From: Clostridia bacterium
GTDB lineage: Bacteria > Bacillota > Clostridia > Lachnospirales > Lachnospiraceae
DNA: 48,708 nt
Assembly (NCBI GenBank): GCA_009929615.1
Contig: SAAB01000020.1
Location: forward strand, 1 to 48,708
Direction: 5' to 3'
Shown in pieces: positions 23,896 to 34,116 of this stretch (its first letter is position 1; each line of letters opens with the position of its first letter). The translations under genes and the position numbers were made by a program. The notes below the pieces were generated by a model that worked only from the letters and a program-made list of their open reading frames with translations, was not told where the DNA came from and ran no database searches.

Positions 23896-25275
23896 ATGAA
23901 TAAAAAAAAGAAAGTCATTTTGGGGATGATTATTGGTGTTTGTTCTGCATTTTTCATGATTTATGTGGGCATGTGCGTGTGGTTTTCCCATAGACTTTTC
24001 CCGGGTACCTATATTAATGGTATAGATTGTTCGAATAGAACCCCGGAGGAGGTTGTTGCAGAGTTGACGGGAGATATCCCGGAATATTCGCTGACCCTGA
24101 CAGAGCGGGATGGCAGTGAAGATGTGCTTGAAGGCGATGATATTGGTTTTACCTATGATTACCCGGAAGTTTACCAGATTAATAAACGTCAGATAATGCT
24201 TCTGTGGTTTGTTGGAATTTTTACCAGGGATGAGTATCAGGTGGAAGAAAGCGGAAGCTATAATGAGGACAAGCTGGTTCAGAGTATGAATCACTTGAAC
24301 TGTATGACCAGAGATGATATTCAGGAACCGGAAAATGCACGAATTGACGATACAGACAATGGCCCTGTAATCATACAGGAAACCGAGGGGAATGCCATTG
24401 ATACTGAGAAGCTAAGAAGTGCTTTGGATAAAGCAATCAGTGCGGAAGCGGCGACTCTGAACCTAGATGAAGCCGATTGTTATAAAACACCGGAGATAAC
24501 CCTGGAATCCCCAGAGCTTAAAGCGTCTGCGGAAAAGATTGAAAAGTTATCAAACATGACGATAACCTATGATTTTAGATATGAGACAGAAGCTGTAGGG
24601 CCAGAAGTGATTCGAACGCTGCTGGTTAAAAGCGGCGATGACAATTACGAACTGAGCAGAGACAGAGTTGCGGCATTTGTGGCAGGTCTGGCAGAACGGC
24701 ACAATACGGTCTGGCGTTCCAGGGATTTTTATTCAACAACCCGGGGATGGATTACTGTAGAGGGCGGTACTTATGGTTGGGAGATTGATACAGAAGCTGA
24801 AACAGAACGGCTGATGGCCGACCTGGAAGCAGGCGTAGATGTGACAAGAGAGCCAGCATTTATCATGGATCCTTATCCGGGTGAAAAATCCGGCAATGAT
24901 ATTGGTGATACATATGTTGAAATTGATTTTGGAGCACAGCATATGTGGTTTTATAAAAATGGAAGTCTTGTTACGGATACAGATGTTACAACAGGAACGA
25001 TGAGTACCGGACATGGAACACCGTCAGGGGTGTTTTATATAGAAACGCGAATGCGGAATACCAAACTTAAAGGTGAAAATTACGATACAGAAGTCAGTTA
25101 CTGGATGCAGGTTTATCAGGAAATCGGTATACATGATGCTACATGGCGGAGTGCCTTCGGTGGAGATTATTATATGACCGATGGTTCTCACGGATGTATT
25201 AATACACCATACTCGATTGTTCAAACCATTTTTGACAATATCGAAGTTGGGACACCGGTGGTTATGTACTATTAA
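23896..25275 (+). CDS. L,D-transpeptidase with peptidoglycan-binding-like domain (YkuD family)
   Basis: The 459-aa product has an N-terminal membrane anchor (KKVILGMIIGVCSAFFMIYVGMCVWF) and an extracellular YoaR-like region (about 40-320). Its C-terminal YkuD domain begins near YVEIDFGAQHMWFYKNG and contains the catalytic motif DGSHGCINTPY (His, Cys). It is expected to form 3-3 peptidoglycan cross-links or attach proteins outside the membrane. It starts 19 bases after rpoZ but has only a weak ribosome binding site (GAAAGAAG). Confidence 0.9.
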   Translation: MNKKKKVILGMIIGVCSAFFMIYVGMCVWFSHRLFPGTYINGIDCSNRTPEEVVAELTGDIPEYSLTLTERDGSEDVLEGDDIGFTYDYPEVYQINKRQIMLLWFVGIFTRDEYQVEESGSYNEDKLVQSMNHLNCMTRDDIQEPENARIDDTDNGPVIIQETEGNAIDTEKLRSALDKAISAEAATLNLDEADCYKTPEITLESPELKASAEKIEKLSNMTITYDFRYETEAVGPEVIRTLLVKSGDDNYELSRDRVAAFVAGLAERHNTVWRSRDFYSTTRGWITVEGGTYGWEIDTEAETERLMADLEAGVDVTREPAFIMDPYPGEKSGNDIGDTYVEIDFGAQHMWFYKNGSLVTDTDVTTGTMSTGHGTPSGVFYIETRMRNTKLKGENYDTEVSYWMQVYQEIGIHDATWRSAFGGDYYMTDGSHGCINTPYSIVQTIFDNIEVGTPVVMYY

Positions 25276-25331
25276 TCCCTGACTGTGAAAATAAAAAGAT
25301 AAAGAATTATATATAAAATTTTTGATTCGTA

Positions 25332-25360
25332 TTGTTATATAATGAAAAATTCATTATAAT
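25332..25360 (+). promoter_or_regulatory. Promoter for the primary sigma factor gene
   Basis: TTGTTA (25332-25337) and TATAAT (25355-25360) are 17 bases apart. The start would fall near 25367, about 34 bases before the rpoD ATG. Confidence 0.7.
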
Positions 25361-25400
25361 TTAGTTGTACTGCAGAAAATATAGATATGGGGAATTTTGA

Positions 25401-26507
25401 ATGGAAGACAATAAGTTATTGTTTACAAAAAAATTAGAAGAATTGGTAGCAACTGCTAAAAAGAAGAAGAACGTTCTGGAAGACCAGGAAGTTGTTAATG
25501 TTTTTAGTGGTATGGCACTGGATGTTGAACAGACTGAGCAGATTTATGATTACCTGGAAAGCCAGGGAATTGATGTGCTCAAGGTCAATGCAGATGATGA
25601 GAATGACACAGAATTTCTTCTTGAGGACGAGGAAGAAGTTCATGTTGAAGAAGCGGATTTGTCTGTTCCTGATGGTGTTAATATTGAGGACCCGGTACGT
25701 CAGTATCTGAAAGAGATAGGTAATATCCAGCTTCTTTCGGCGGAAGAGGAAGCAGATCTGGCGAAACGCATGGGCGAAGGAGACGAAGAGGCTAAAAAGC
25801 ATTTGACAGAAGCCAATCTGCGTCTTGTTGTCAGCATTGCGAAGCGGTACGTTGGACGTGGAATGAGCTTTCTTGATTTAATTCAGGAAGGTAATATCGG
25901 CCTTATGAAGGCTGTAGATAAATTTGATTATACAAAGGGTTACAAGTTCAGTACCTATGCGACATGGTGGATTCGTCAGGCAATTACCAGAGGTTTGGCA
26001 GACTATTCAAGAACCATTCGTATTCCGGTGCATATGGTTGAAACGATTAATAAAACCATTCGTGTATCCCGTAAATTGCTCGCTGAATTTGGCCGGGAAC
26101 CTACGTCCGAAGAGATTGCTAAGGTCATGGGCGTTCCAGTAGAAAAAGTGGATGATATTCTGAAGATTTCCAAAGAACCTGTATCTATGGACACACCGAT
26201 TGGTGAAGAAGAGGACAGCCATCTTGGTGATTTTATTGAGGACAAATCAACACTTCAGCCGGAACAGCATGCGGCAGATGAGATGTTAAAGGAAGAACTG
26301 GAAGTTGCTCTTCAGTCATTGACCGAAAGGGAGCAGAAGGTTATCCGATTGAGATTTGGTCTTGAAGACGGTAAAGCCAGAACTTTGGAAGAAGTTGGAC
26401 AGGAGTTTTCTGTAACGAGAGAACGTATCCGTCAGATAGAAGCGAAAGCTCTGCAGAAGTTAAGACATCCGCAGCGTAGTAAAAAATTAAAAGATTTTCT
26501 TGCATAG
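25401..26507 (+). CDS. rpoD: RNA polymerase primary sigma factor (RpoD/SigA)
   Basis: The 368-aa product has a region 1.1-like N-terminus, an acidic stretch (about 65-80) and region 1.2 ([11 protein letters not shown]). Region 2 contains [29 protein letters not shown] and the -10-recognising [14 protein letters not shown]. Region 3 and a region 4 with the -35-binding helix [17 protein letters not shown] follow. The size matches Firmicute SigA. It normally sits next to dnaG; here it lies between an L,D-transpeptidase gene and priA, without dnaG. Confidence 0.96.
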   Translation: MEDNKLLFTKKLEELVATAKKKKNVLEDQEVVNVFSGMALDVEQTEQIYDYLESQGIDVLKVNADDENDTEFLLEDEEEVHVEEADLSVPDGVNIEDPVRQYLKEIGNIQLLSAEEEADLAKRMGEGDEEAKKHLTEANLRLVVSIAKRYVGRGMSFLDLIQEGNIGLMKAVDKFDYTKGYKFSTYATWWIRQAITRGLADYSRTIRIPVHMVETINKTIRVSRKLLAEFGREPTSEEIAKVMGVPVEKVDDILKISKEPVSMDTPIGEEEDSHLGDFIEDKSTLQPEQHAADEMLKEELEVALQSLTEREQKVIRLRFGLEDGKARTLEEVGQEFSVTRERIRQIEAKALQKLRHPQRSKKLKDFLA

Positions 26508-26612
26508 TTTAAATTCATAGAGAACCGTAGAGTACCGGGGATGCCTGCCCTTTTTTCGGAGCGGGTTCATCTGCGGTATTCTTGCTTAGAAGAAATGGAA
26601 GGAGGGTATAGG

Positions 26613-28838
26613 GTGAAATACGCAGATATTATTATAGACATATCGCTGGAGGCTTTGGACCGGGTATTTCAGTACCTTATACCCGAAGAACTTCAGACGA
26701 TAGTTCGGGTTGGAAGCCAGGTAATGGTACCTTTTGGTAATGGCAACCGCCTTGTAAAAGGTTATATCGTTGGCTTTTCTGAGGAAACGGATTATGATGT
26801 CTGTAAAATGAAATCTATTCAGGAGCTGGCAAAGAACAGTATGACTGTGGAATCCCAGATGATTTCCCTGGCGGATTGGATGAGCCGTATGTATGGATGC
26901 ACTCGGGCACAGGCATTGAAAACTGTTTTGAATGTTAAACGCCGGATTAAGGGTGGAACGAAGCGGGTATATCGCCTGGCAGTGCCTCCGGAAGCGGCAG
27001 AAATTGAAATGAAAAAGCTGGCTCTTCAGCCACGGTTTGCTTCAAGAGCAGCTATACTGGCATTGATGCTGGATGATACAGAGCACAAGGGGATCAGTGA
27101 AGCGGTCTTCAAGAAAAAAGTACCATCACCGGAAAATGCTCTGAGAACTTTGATGAAGCATGGCTGGATAGAGGTTCAGGAAGAATCCGATTACAGAGTT
27201 CCCTTTTCCGGCATTTCCGGGGGCAGAAAGGTCGAACTGAATTCTGCGCAGATAAAAGCGGTAGAGGATATATGGAATGATGAACGTCAGATACATCTTC
27301 TTTACGGTGTGACGGGCAGTGGAAAAACAGAGGTCTATATGTCTTTAATTGAACGGGTGATTCAATCCGGTAAGCAGGCTATTGTTTTGATTCCCGAGAT
27401 TTCTCTGACCTATCAGAATATCGCACGATTCCGGCAGCGTTTTGGCCAGCGTGTTTCTGTAATGAATTCTAAAATGTCGGACGGTGAACGTTATGACCAG
27501 TATATCCAGGCAGAAAACGGGGAAATTGATATTATGATAGGACCGCGTTCAGCCCTGTTTACACCATTTCCAAGACTTGGTATGATTATTATTGATGAGG
27601 AACAGGATGGCGCTTATAAAAGCGACACAACGCCCAAATATCACGCCCTGGACGTGGCCATACAGCGTACAGCTATGGAAGGGGGACGAGTTGTCCTTGG
27701 TTCAGCAACACCTTCCGTAGTTTCCTATGACCGGGCGGTTAAAGGAATTTACAGTCTTCACAAGCTGCCGGAGCGGGTAGCCGGCGGAACAGAGATGGCT
27801 TCCGTGGAAGTTATTGATTTAAGGGAAGAATTAAAAGAAAAAAACTATTCAATTTTCAGCCGCAGACTTCAGGAAGAAATGCAGCAGCGGCTGGAGAGGA
27901 AAGAACAGATACTCTTGTTTTTAAACAGGAGAGGCTACGCAGGATTCATATCCTGCAGAAGCTGTGGTCATGTTATCCGCTGTCCGCACTGCGATGTGTC
28001 AATGACCCTGCATAAAAGTCAGGGGAATATTTTGAAATGTCATTATTGTGGGAACACGGTGGCTATGCCGAAAACTTGTCCCGAATGCGGCTCTAAATAT
28101 ATCGGTGCCTTTGGCATGGGTACAGAGAAAGTGGTGGAGATGCTGAAGAGCAGATTCCCCCAGGCCAGAATTTTGCGGGCGGACAGAGATTCTATGGGAA
28201 AGAAAAACAGTGCTTTGGATATTTTTCAGGCTTTTGCAAAGGGAGAGGCAGATATTCTTGTGGGAACCCAGATGATTGTTAAAGGCCATGATTTTCCGAA
28301 TGTTACGCTGGTTGGAATTCTTGCAGCAGACCTGTCCATGTTTTCAGGGGACTATCTGGCGGGAGAAAGAACCTTTCAGTTATTGACCCAGGCGGCAGGA
28401 AGAACGGGCAGGGGAGAAAAAAAGGGTCTGGCGATTATTCAGACCTATAAACCTGATCACTATGCAGTGCTCTGCGCAGCCGAACAGAATTATGAGGCTT
28501 TTTACAAGCAGGAAATATTATATCGAAAATTGATGCACTATCCACCGGCGGGCTATATGATGGCAGTCGTGGTAGAGCATGAACAGGAATCGAGTGCGGG
28601 AGAGGCCGCTGGAATATTAGCAGAGGCCATGAAAAAGGAAGCTGTTATTCTGCTTCCTCCGGCAGATGGGTTCCGGGCAAAAGAGAAGGATGTTTACCGT
28701 AAGGTGATTTATATAAAGAGTCCAGGGCTGGATGAATTGCTGGAGTGCCGGAGTGCAGGCCAGAAGGTTATCCGGGAGATGGAATTATTTAAACAAATGA
28801 ATATACAGTTTGATATAAACCCAGTAAATTTATATTGA
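26613..28838 (+). CDS. priA: Primosomal protein N' (PriA helicase)
   Basis: The product starts with the 3'-DNA-binding domain (YADIIIDISLEALDRVFQYLIPE). Walker A (YGVTGSGKTEVYM), DEEQDGAYK (DEAH-like motif II), eight cysteines of the zinc-binding insert (SCRSCGHVIRCPHCDVS, CHYCGN, CPECGS), and helicase motifs V/VI (GTQMIVKGHDFPNV, QAAGRTGRGE) follow. It restarts stalled replication forks. The GTG at 26613 is preferred over 26541 because GGAGGG (26601-26606) lies six bases upstream and homology begins there. It begins the priA-def-fmt run. Confidence 0.95.
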   Translation: MKYADIIIDISLEALDRVFQYLIPEELQTIVRVGSQVMVPFGNGNRLVKGYIVGFSEETDYDVCKMKSIQELAKNSMTVESQMISLADWMSRMYGCTRAQALKTVLNVKRRIKGGTKRVYRLAVPPEAAEIEMKKLALQPRFASRAAILALMLDDTEHKGISEAVFKKKVPSPENALRTLMKHGWIEVQEESDYRVPFSGISGGRKVELNSAQIKAVEDIWNDERQIHLLYGVTGSGKTEVYMSLIERVIQSGKQAIVLIPEISLTYQNIARFRQRFGQRVSVMNSKMSDGERYDQYIQAENGEIDIMIGPRSALFTPFPRLGMIIIDEEQDGAYKSDTTPKYHALDVAIQRTAMEGGRVVLGSATPSVVSYDRAVKGIYSLHKLPERVAGGTEMASVEVIDLREELKEKNYSIFSRRLQEEMQQRLERKEQILLFLNRRGYAGFISCRSCGHVIRCPHCDVSMTLHKSQGNILKCHYCGNTVAMPKTCPECGSKYIGAFGMGTEKVVEMLKSRFPQARILRADRDSMGKKNSALDIFQAFAKGEADILVGTQMIVKGHDFPNVTLVGILAADLSMFSGDYLAGERTFQLLTQAAGRTGRGEKKGLAIIQTYKPDHYAVLCAAEQNYEAFYKQEILYRKLMHYPPAGYMMAVVVEHEQESSAGEAAGILAEAMKKEAVILLPPADGFRAKEKDVYRKVIYIKSPGLDELLECRSAGQKVIREMELFKQMNIQFDINPVNLY

Positions 28839-28854
28839 GATGGAGGAAGATAAA

Positions 28855-29331
28855 ATGGCACTGAGAAAATTAAGATACGATGGAGACCCGGTTTTAAATA
28901 AGGTAGCAAAGGAAGTTAAAGAACTTACACCACGGGTGAAAGAGCTTATTGATGACCTTTTAGATACTATGTATGCAGAGAATGGTGTAGGTCTGGCTGC
29001 ACCCCAGGTAGGTATTTTGAAACGTATCTGCGTTATTGATATAGGCGAAGGTCCTTATGTATTTATTAATCCTGAGATTATTGCTTCTTCCGGGGAGCAG
29101 ACCGGGGATGAAGGATGTTTAAGTCTTCCGGGAAAGTCAGGCGTTGTAACCCGCCCAAACTATGTAAAAGCCAGAGCATTGGATAGAAATATGGTTCCTT
29201 TTGAGATTGAGGGAATAGAGCTTTTTGCAAGGGCCATGTGCCATGAATTCGACCATTTGGATGGACATCTTTATACCGAGAAAGTTGAAGGCGGCTTAAA
29301 GGATGTCGAGTATGAAGAGGGTGAAGAATAA
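28855..29331 (+). CDS. def: Peptide deformylase
   Basis: The 158-aa product has all three motifs of the iron/zinc deformylase: GVGLAAPQVG, EGCLSLPG (Cys ligand) and HEFDHLDG (two His ligands and catalytic Glu). It removes the formyl group from new N-termini. The start at 28855 follows GGAGGAAG; the stop overlaps the fmt start (TAATG). It pairs functionally with fmt. Confidence 0.96.
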   Translation: MALRKLRYDGDPVLNKVAKEVKELTPRVKELIDDLLDTMYAENGVGLAAPQVGILKRICVIDIGEGPYVFINPEIIASSGEQTGDEGCLSLPGKSGVVTRPNYVKARALDRNMVPFEIEGIELFARAMCHEFDHLDGHLYTEKVEGGLKDVEYEEGEE

Positions 29332-30260
29332 TGAAAGTTGTATTTATGGGGACACCGGATTTTTCGGTGCCGACATTAGAAAAGATAGTTGAGGCCGGAC
29401 ATGAGGTTGTCGGTGTCGTAACCCAGCCGGATAAGGCCAAGGGGCGTGGCAAGAATATGGCGTTTCCACCGGTTAAGGAAAAGGCTTTGGAATATGGCCT
29501 GAAAGTTTACCAGCCAAGACGGGCAAGGGAACCGGAATTTGTTGAAGAGATGAAAGCCTTAAAGCCGGATGTTATGGTCGTTGTTGCTTTTGGACAGATA
29601 CTTCCAAAGGCAATTCTGGATATTCCGTTCTATGGCTGTATTAATGTTCATGCATCACTTCTTCCGAAATACAGAGGTGCAGCACCTATTCAATGGGCTG
29701 TCGTTTCAGGAGAAAAGGTCAGCGGCGTTACAACCATGCAGATGGATGTGGGACTGGATACGGGGGATATGCTGTTAAAAGCAGAGGTTGCTTTGGATGC
29801 AGATGAAACAGGTGGAAGCCTTCATGATAAACTCAGTGTTATTGGTGGAGATTTACTTATTCAGACTTTAGAAGGCCTGGAGAAGGGAACATTGACACCG
29901 GAGAAACAGGATGACAGTCAGACGGGAGAATACGCCCGTATGCTGGATAAGGCTTTAGGACAGATTGATTTTTCGAAATCGGCAGAAGAAATTGAACGTC
30001 TTATACGCGGATTAAATCCATGGCCAAGTGCTTATACCCATTACCAGGGGAAGACAATGAAACTCTGGCGGGCAGAAGTTGTTCCTGGTGGTGATGGAAA
30101 ACCGGGACAGATTGTTGAAGTTGATAAAAAGGGCTTTATTGTTCAGACCGGAGAAAAGGCGCTTAGAGTGATAGAACTTCAGATGGAAGGAAAAAAACGG
30201 ATGGATGCAGGGGCCTTTTTACGAGGTGCTCAGATGTTACCGGGAGATTTTCTGGAATAG
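29331..30260 (+). CDS. fmt: Methionyl-tRNA formyltransferase
   Basis: The 309-aa product contains VVFMGTPDFSVPTLE, VTQPDKAKGRGK, the formyl-tetrahydrofolate-binding VHASLLPKYRGAAPIQWAVVSGE with catalytic His, and a C-terminal OB-like domain (NPWPSAYTHYQGKTMKLW). It formylates Met-tRNAfMet for initiation. It is translationally coupled to def. Confidence 0.96.
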   Translation: MKVVFMGTPDFSVPTLEKIVEAGHEVVGVVTQPDKAKGRGKNMAFPPVKEKALEYGLKVYQPRRAREPEFVEEMKALKPDVMVVVAFGQILPKAILDIPFYGCINVHASLLPKYRGAAPIQWAVVSGEKVSGVTTMQMDVGLDTGDMLLKAEVALDADETGGSLHDKLSVIGGDLLIQTLEGLEKGTLTPEKQDDSQTGEYARMLDKALGQIDFSKSAEEIERLIRGLNPWPSAYTHYQGKTMKLWRAEVVPGGDGKPGQIVEVDKKGFIVQTGEKALRVIELQMEGKKRMDAGAFLRGAQMLPGDFLE

Positions 30261-30275
30261 AAGAGGAGGAATTGG

Positions 30276-30992
30276 ATGAGAGGTTTTTATTATCCGGGGT
30301 TTTTCTTTGACCCAACCTATATATTAATTATTATTGGTGCTGTACTTTCAATGTGGGCATCAGGTAGAGTAAAATCGACTTTTGCAAAATATGACAGAGT
30401 GAGAAATTTACGAGGTCTTACAGGAGCGCAGGCAGCAGAAGCGGTCCTGCATCAGGCAGGTATTTATAATGTGAGTATTCAACGTATTGCCGGAAATCTG
30501 ACAGACCATTATGACCCGGCAGCTAAAGTTTTAAGATTATCTGACAGTGTCTATAATGCAACGAGCGTTGCGGCTGTAGGTGTTGCAGCCCACGAGTGTG
30601 GTCATGCGATTCAGGATCAGAAGGACTATGCACCTCTGCGTATTCGAACGGCATTAGTTCCAATCTGCAACTTTGGCAGCACTATCAGCTGGCCGTTAAT
30701 TATTATTGGTGTTATTCTGGGATGGAACCAGACCTTTATACGAATTGGCATTATATTATTTTTTACAGTTGTTGTTTTCCAGCTTGTCACATTGCCGGTT
30801 GAATTTAATGCATCCTCCAGAGCATTAAAGATTTTATCATCCACCGGACTTTTACAGGGTGAAGAAAATGAGGGCGCACAGAAGGTATTGCGTGCAGCAG
30901 CACTGACTTATGTGGCCGGAGCGGCGGCATCTATTTTGCAGATGCTTCGTTTGATTATATTATTCGGAGGCCGGGGAAGCCGCGATGACTAA
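30276..30992 (+). CDS. yugP: YugP-type membrane zinc metallopeptidase
   Basis: The 238-aa product has an N-terminal membrane segment (DPTYILIIIGAVLSMWA), the zinc-binding motif AHECGHAIQDQ, two central membrane segments (about 135-175) and a C-terminal one. It matches the YugP family, often found between fmt and rsmB in clostridia. Substrate unknown. GAGGAGG lies upstream of the ATG, and its end overlaps rsmB by 8 bases. Confidence 0.9.
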   Translation: MRGFYYPGFFFDPTYILIIIGAVLSMWASGRVKSTFAKYDRVRNLRGLTGAQAAEAVLHQAGIYNVSIQRIAGNLTDHYDPAAKVLRLSDSVYNATSVAAVGVAAHECGHAIQDQKDYAPLRIRTALVPICNFGSTISWPLIIIGVILGWNQTFIRIGIILFFTVVVFQLVTLPVEFNASSRALKILSSTGLLQGEENEGAQKVLRAAALTYVAGAAASILQMLRLIILFGGRGSRDD

Positions 30993-32316
30993 TCAGGAGA
31001 ACTTAAGAGATATTGTCTGTACCCTTTTGCTGGAGATTGAAAAAGAAGGGGTGCCATCTCATGTGGCCATTCGGCATATGCTGGAGAAATATCAGTACCT
31101 TGGAAATTCAGAACGCCGGTTTATAAGCCGCCTGACTCGTGGAACCTTGGAGCGGAGCGGAACGTTAGACTGGATGATTGAACAGTTTTCAAAGGTTAAG
31201 GTTAAGAAAATGAAGCCGGTGATTCGGACAATTCTTCGGATTTCTGCTTATCAGATGAAATATATGGACGGTGTTCCCGTATCTGCTGTATGCAATGAGG
31301 CTGTTAAGCTGGCGAAGAAACGAGGATTTAAAAGTCTTGCCGGTTTCGTGAATGGTGTTCTTCGAAACATGGGCAGAGGACTGGATGGTCTGGAGCCGCC
31401 AAAGGATAATTTATCCGTTTACTATTCACAGCCTGAGTGGCTGACAGAGTATTGGACAAAATGCTATGGTGAAGAAAAAACCAGAGAAATGTTTGAGTAC
31501 TTTTTAAAAGAACAGCCATTAAATGTTCGAATTTGTAAAAACAGGATTACAGCGGAAGTTTTCAAAGAACATATGGAAATACAGAAGGTCACGGCTGTTC
31601 AGAATGCTATGCTTGAAGATGCTTTTGAACTAAAAGGTTATGATTATCTCGGTGCACTGCCCGAATTTCAGGAGGGACTCTGTACCGTTCAGGATGTGAG
31701 TTCCATGCTGGTTGCAAAAGCAGCCGGTGTAAAATCTACAGATAAAATAATTGATGTCTGTGCAGCACCTGGCGGGAAGAGCATTCAAATCAGTGAGATG
31801 CTTAACGAAGGCCGGATTAGTGCAAGGGATTTGACGGAAAATAAAATCGAGATGATTGAAGAAAATATTCAGCGTATGGGCGCAGAACATATTCAGACCC
31901 GGTGTCAGGATGCTCTGGAATTTGTTCCGGAGGATGAAGAAAGTGCGGATGTAGTTATTGCAGATTTACCCTGTTCCGGTCTGGGGGTTATCGGCCGTAA
32001 GCCGGATATCAAGTATCGGATGAATCTTGAGGATATGAAATCTCTGGCAGAGCTTCAGAAAAAGATACTGACCCAAGTGTCACGTTATGTGAAACCCGGG
32101 GGCTGTCTTATTTATAGTACCTGTACGGTGAATTTGGGAGAAAATGAGGAAAATGTCCGATGGTTTCAGGAAAACTTTCCTTTTGAAACAGAAAGTCTGA
32201 AAGATTATCTGCCTGAAAATATTTCTTCAGATACTCTGGAGAAGGGGTATGTACAGCTTTTTCCGGGAGAATATGATACGGATGGATTTTTTATTGCCCG
32301 GTTCCGAAGGAGATAA
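30985..32316 (+). CDS. rsmB: 16S rRNA (cytosine-967-C5)-methyltransferase
   Basis: The 443-aa product has an N-terminal NusB-like domain (LRDIVCTLLLEIEKEG... GTLERSGTLDWMI) and a C-terminal Rossmann methylase. The SAM-binding motif is IIDVCAAPGGKSIQI, and the catalytic cysteines lie in ADLPCSGLGVIGRKPDIKYR and YSTCTVNLGENEENV. It methylates C967 of 16S rRNA. The start overlaps yugP. Confidence 0.95.
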   Translation: MTNQENLRDIVCTLLLEIEKEGVPSHVAIRHMLEKYQYLGNSERRFISRLTRGTLERSGTLDWMIEQFSKVKVKKMKPVIRTILRISAYQMKYMDGVPVSAVCNEAVKLAKKRGFKSLAGFVNGVLRNMGRGLDGLEPPKDNLSVYYSQPEWLTEYWTKCYGEEKTREMFEYFLKEQPLNVRICKNRITAEVFKEHMEIQKVTAVQNAMLEDAFELKGYDYLGALPEFQEGLCTVQDVSSMLVAKAAGVKSTDKIIDVCAAPGGKSIQISEMLNEGRISARDLTENKIEMIEENIQRMGAEHIQTRCQDALEFVPEDEESADVVIADLPCSGLGVIGRKPDIKYRMNLEDMKSLAELQKKILTQVSRYVKPGGCLIYSTCTVNLGENEENVRWFQENFPFETESLKDYLPENISSDTLEKGYVQLFPGEYDTDGFFIARFRRR

Positions 32317-32318
32317 AG

Positions 32319-33374
32319 ATGGAAAAAACAGATATCAGATCAATGACACTGCCGGAACTGGAAACATTTATCGTTGAAACTCTTGGCGATAAAAAGTTTC
32401 GCGCAGGTCAGATTTATGATTGGATTCATGTAAAATTAATACAGAGTTTTGATGAAATGACAAATCTGTCCCGGGATTTGCGAAGCCGATTGGAAGAGAT
32501 AGCAACACTACGGCCCCTGACTCTGGTAGAATGCCTTGTGTCAGAAATTGACGGGACCCGGAAATATCTTTTCCGAATGGACGATGGAAGTATTATCGAA
32601 AGCGTTCTTATGAAATATAAACACGGTAATTCCGTATGTATTTCTTCCCAGGTGGGATGCCGGATGGGATGCAGGTTCTGTGCATCAACATTGGCAGGAT
32701 TAGAGCGGAATCTGTCGGCTTCAGAAATGCTTGGACAGGTTTATGCGATACAGAGGGAATCCGGTGAACGGGTTTCGAATGTGGTTATTATGGGAACCGG
32801 CGAGCCATTGGACAACTATGATTCGGCGGTACGGTTCATGCGAATGATTTCGGATGAAAAGGGGCTTCATATAAGTCAGAGAAATATTACTCTTTCCACC
32901 TGTGGCATGGTACCGGAAATCTATAAACTTGCAGATGAGCAGCTTCAAGTGACACTGGCCATTTCACTGCATGCTTCAAGTGATGAGAAACGGAAATCTA
33001 TGATGCCTATTGCCGATAGATATTCGATTGCAGAATTGCTGAAAGCCTGTCGATATTATTATGATACCAGCGGCCGGCGGCTTACTTTTGAGTACAGTCT
33101 GGCATCGGGGGTGAATGATACGCCGGAGGACGCAAGGAACCTTGCACATCTGTTAAAAGGTTTTATGTGGCATGTGAATCTCATTCCGATTAATCCGGTT
33201 GAAGAGCGGGAATATGTACAATCTGACAGGAAATCCATAGTGAATTTCAAAAATAACCTTGAAAAATATGGGGGAAATGTTACTATAAGAAGAGAAATGG
33301 GTCGGGATATACAGGCAGCCTGTGGTCAATTACGCCGCAGATATATGACTCAGCTTGAAAATAAGGAGGTATAA
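32319..33374 (+). CDS. rlmN: Dual-specificity RNA methyltransferase RlmN (radical SAM)
   Basis: The 351-aa product carries the radical SAM cluster motif CRMGCRFCAST (Cx3Cx2C) and the family's ISSQVGC leader. It also has VVIMGTGEPLDNYD, LSTCGMVP and ISLHASSDEKR, with the C-terminal Cys in IQAACGQL required for catalysis. It makes m2A2503 in 23S rRNA and m2A37 in some tRNAs. It starts 3 bases after rsmB. Confidence 0.96.
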   Translation: MEKTDIRSMTLPELETFIVETLGDKKFRAGQIYDWIHVKLIQSFDEMTNLSRDLRSRLEEIATLRPLTLVECLVSEIDGTRKYLFRMDDGSIIESVLMKYKHGNSVCISSQVGCRMGCRFCASTLAGLERNLSASEMLGQVYAIQRESGERVSNVVIMGTGEPLDNYDSAVRFMRMISDEKGLHISQRNITLSTCGMVPEIYKLADEQLQVTLAISLHASSDEKRKSMMPIADRYSIAELLKACRYYYDTSGRRLTFEYSLASGVNDTPEDARNLAHLLKGFMWHVNLIPINPVEEREYVQSDRKSIVNFKNNLEKYGGNVTIRREMGRDIQAACGQLRRRYMTQLENKEV

Positions 33375-33375
33375 A

Positions 33376-34116
33376 ATGCGGGTATTTGGAAGGACGGACG
33401 TAGGTTTGGTCCGTAAAACGAATCAGGATTTCATTTTTTATTCTCAGGAACCGGTGGGTGCTTTTCCAAATCTGTTTATTGTTGCAGATGGTATGGGAGG
33501 CCATAATGCGGGGGATTTTGCCTCACGTTATGCCGTAGAATGCTTTTTGGATTATGTGAAAAACTCAAAACCCGATGCGTTGATTCGGATGGTCGATGAG
33601 GGGATTAAATATTCGAATAGGAAAATTATGGAAAAAGCCGCAGAGGATGAAAAACTCAGAGGCATGGGAACAACTATGGTGGTTGCCTATATCGAAGATG
33701 AACAGCTTTTTGTGGGAAATATCGGCGACAGCCGTTTATATTTGATGGATAAACAGATGAATCAGGTAACAGAAGACCATTCTTTTGTTGCAACTTTAGT
33801 GCGTGCTGGTGAACTGACACCAGAGGAAGCAAGAACGCATCCGGATAAAAATGTCATTACCCGTGCGGTGGGCGCTGCGGAGAATGCCAAGGTTGACTTT
33901 TTTGAAGTGGACCTTGAACGGGGGGATCAGATTCTTATGTGTTCCGATGGATTATCCAATATGGTTACGGATGATGTTTTATTTGACATCATTAAAAATA
34001 CATACATCGGGGATGTTGTGGAAGAACTGATTAGTGAAGCGAAGAAAAACGGTGGTTTAGATAATATCGCAGTGATTGTTATAGACCCATTTGATGTGGA
34101 GGTGAATCGATGTTAG
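33376..34116 (+). CDS. prpC: PP2C-family Ser/Thr phosphatase (PrpC/Stp)
   Basis: The 246-aa product has the metal-binding motifs VRKTNQDF, VADGMGGHNAGDFAS, GTTMVVA, NIGDSRLY and CSDGLSNMV, ending in NGGLDNIAVIVI. It reverses phosphorylation by the adjacent kinase. The ATG at 33376 follows AAGGAGG. The stop overlaps the prkC start (ATGTTAG at 34110-34116), so the two are coupled. Confidence 0.95.
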   Translation: MRVFGRTDVGLVRKTNQDFIFYSQEPVGAFPNLFIVADGMGGHNAGDFASRYAVECFLDYVKNSKPDALIRMVDEGIKYSNRKIMEKAAEDEKLRGMGTTMVVAYIEDEQLFVGNIGDSRLYLMDKQMNQVTEDHSFVATLVRAGELTPEEARTHPDKNVITRAVGAAENAKVDFFEVDLERGDQILMCSDGLSNMVTDDVLFDIIKNTYIGDVVEELISEAKKNGGLDNIAVIVIDPFDVEVNRC

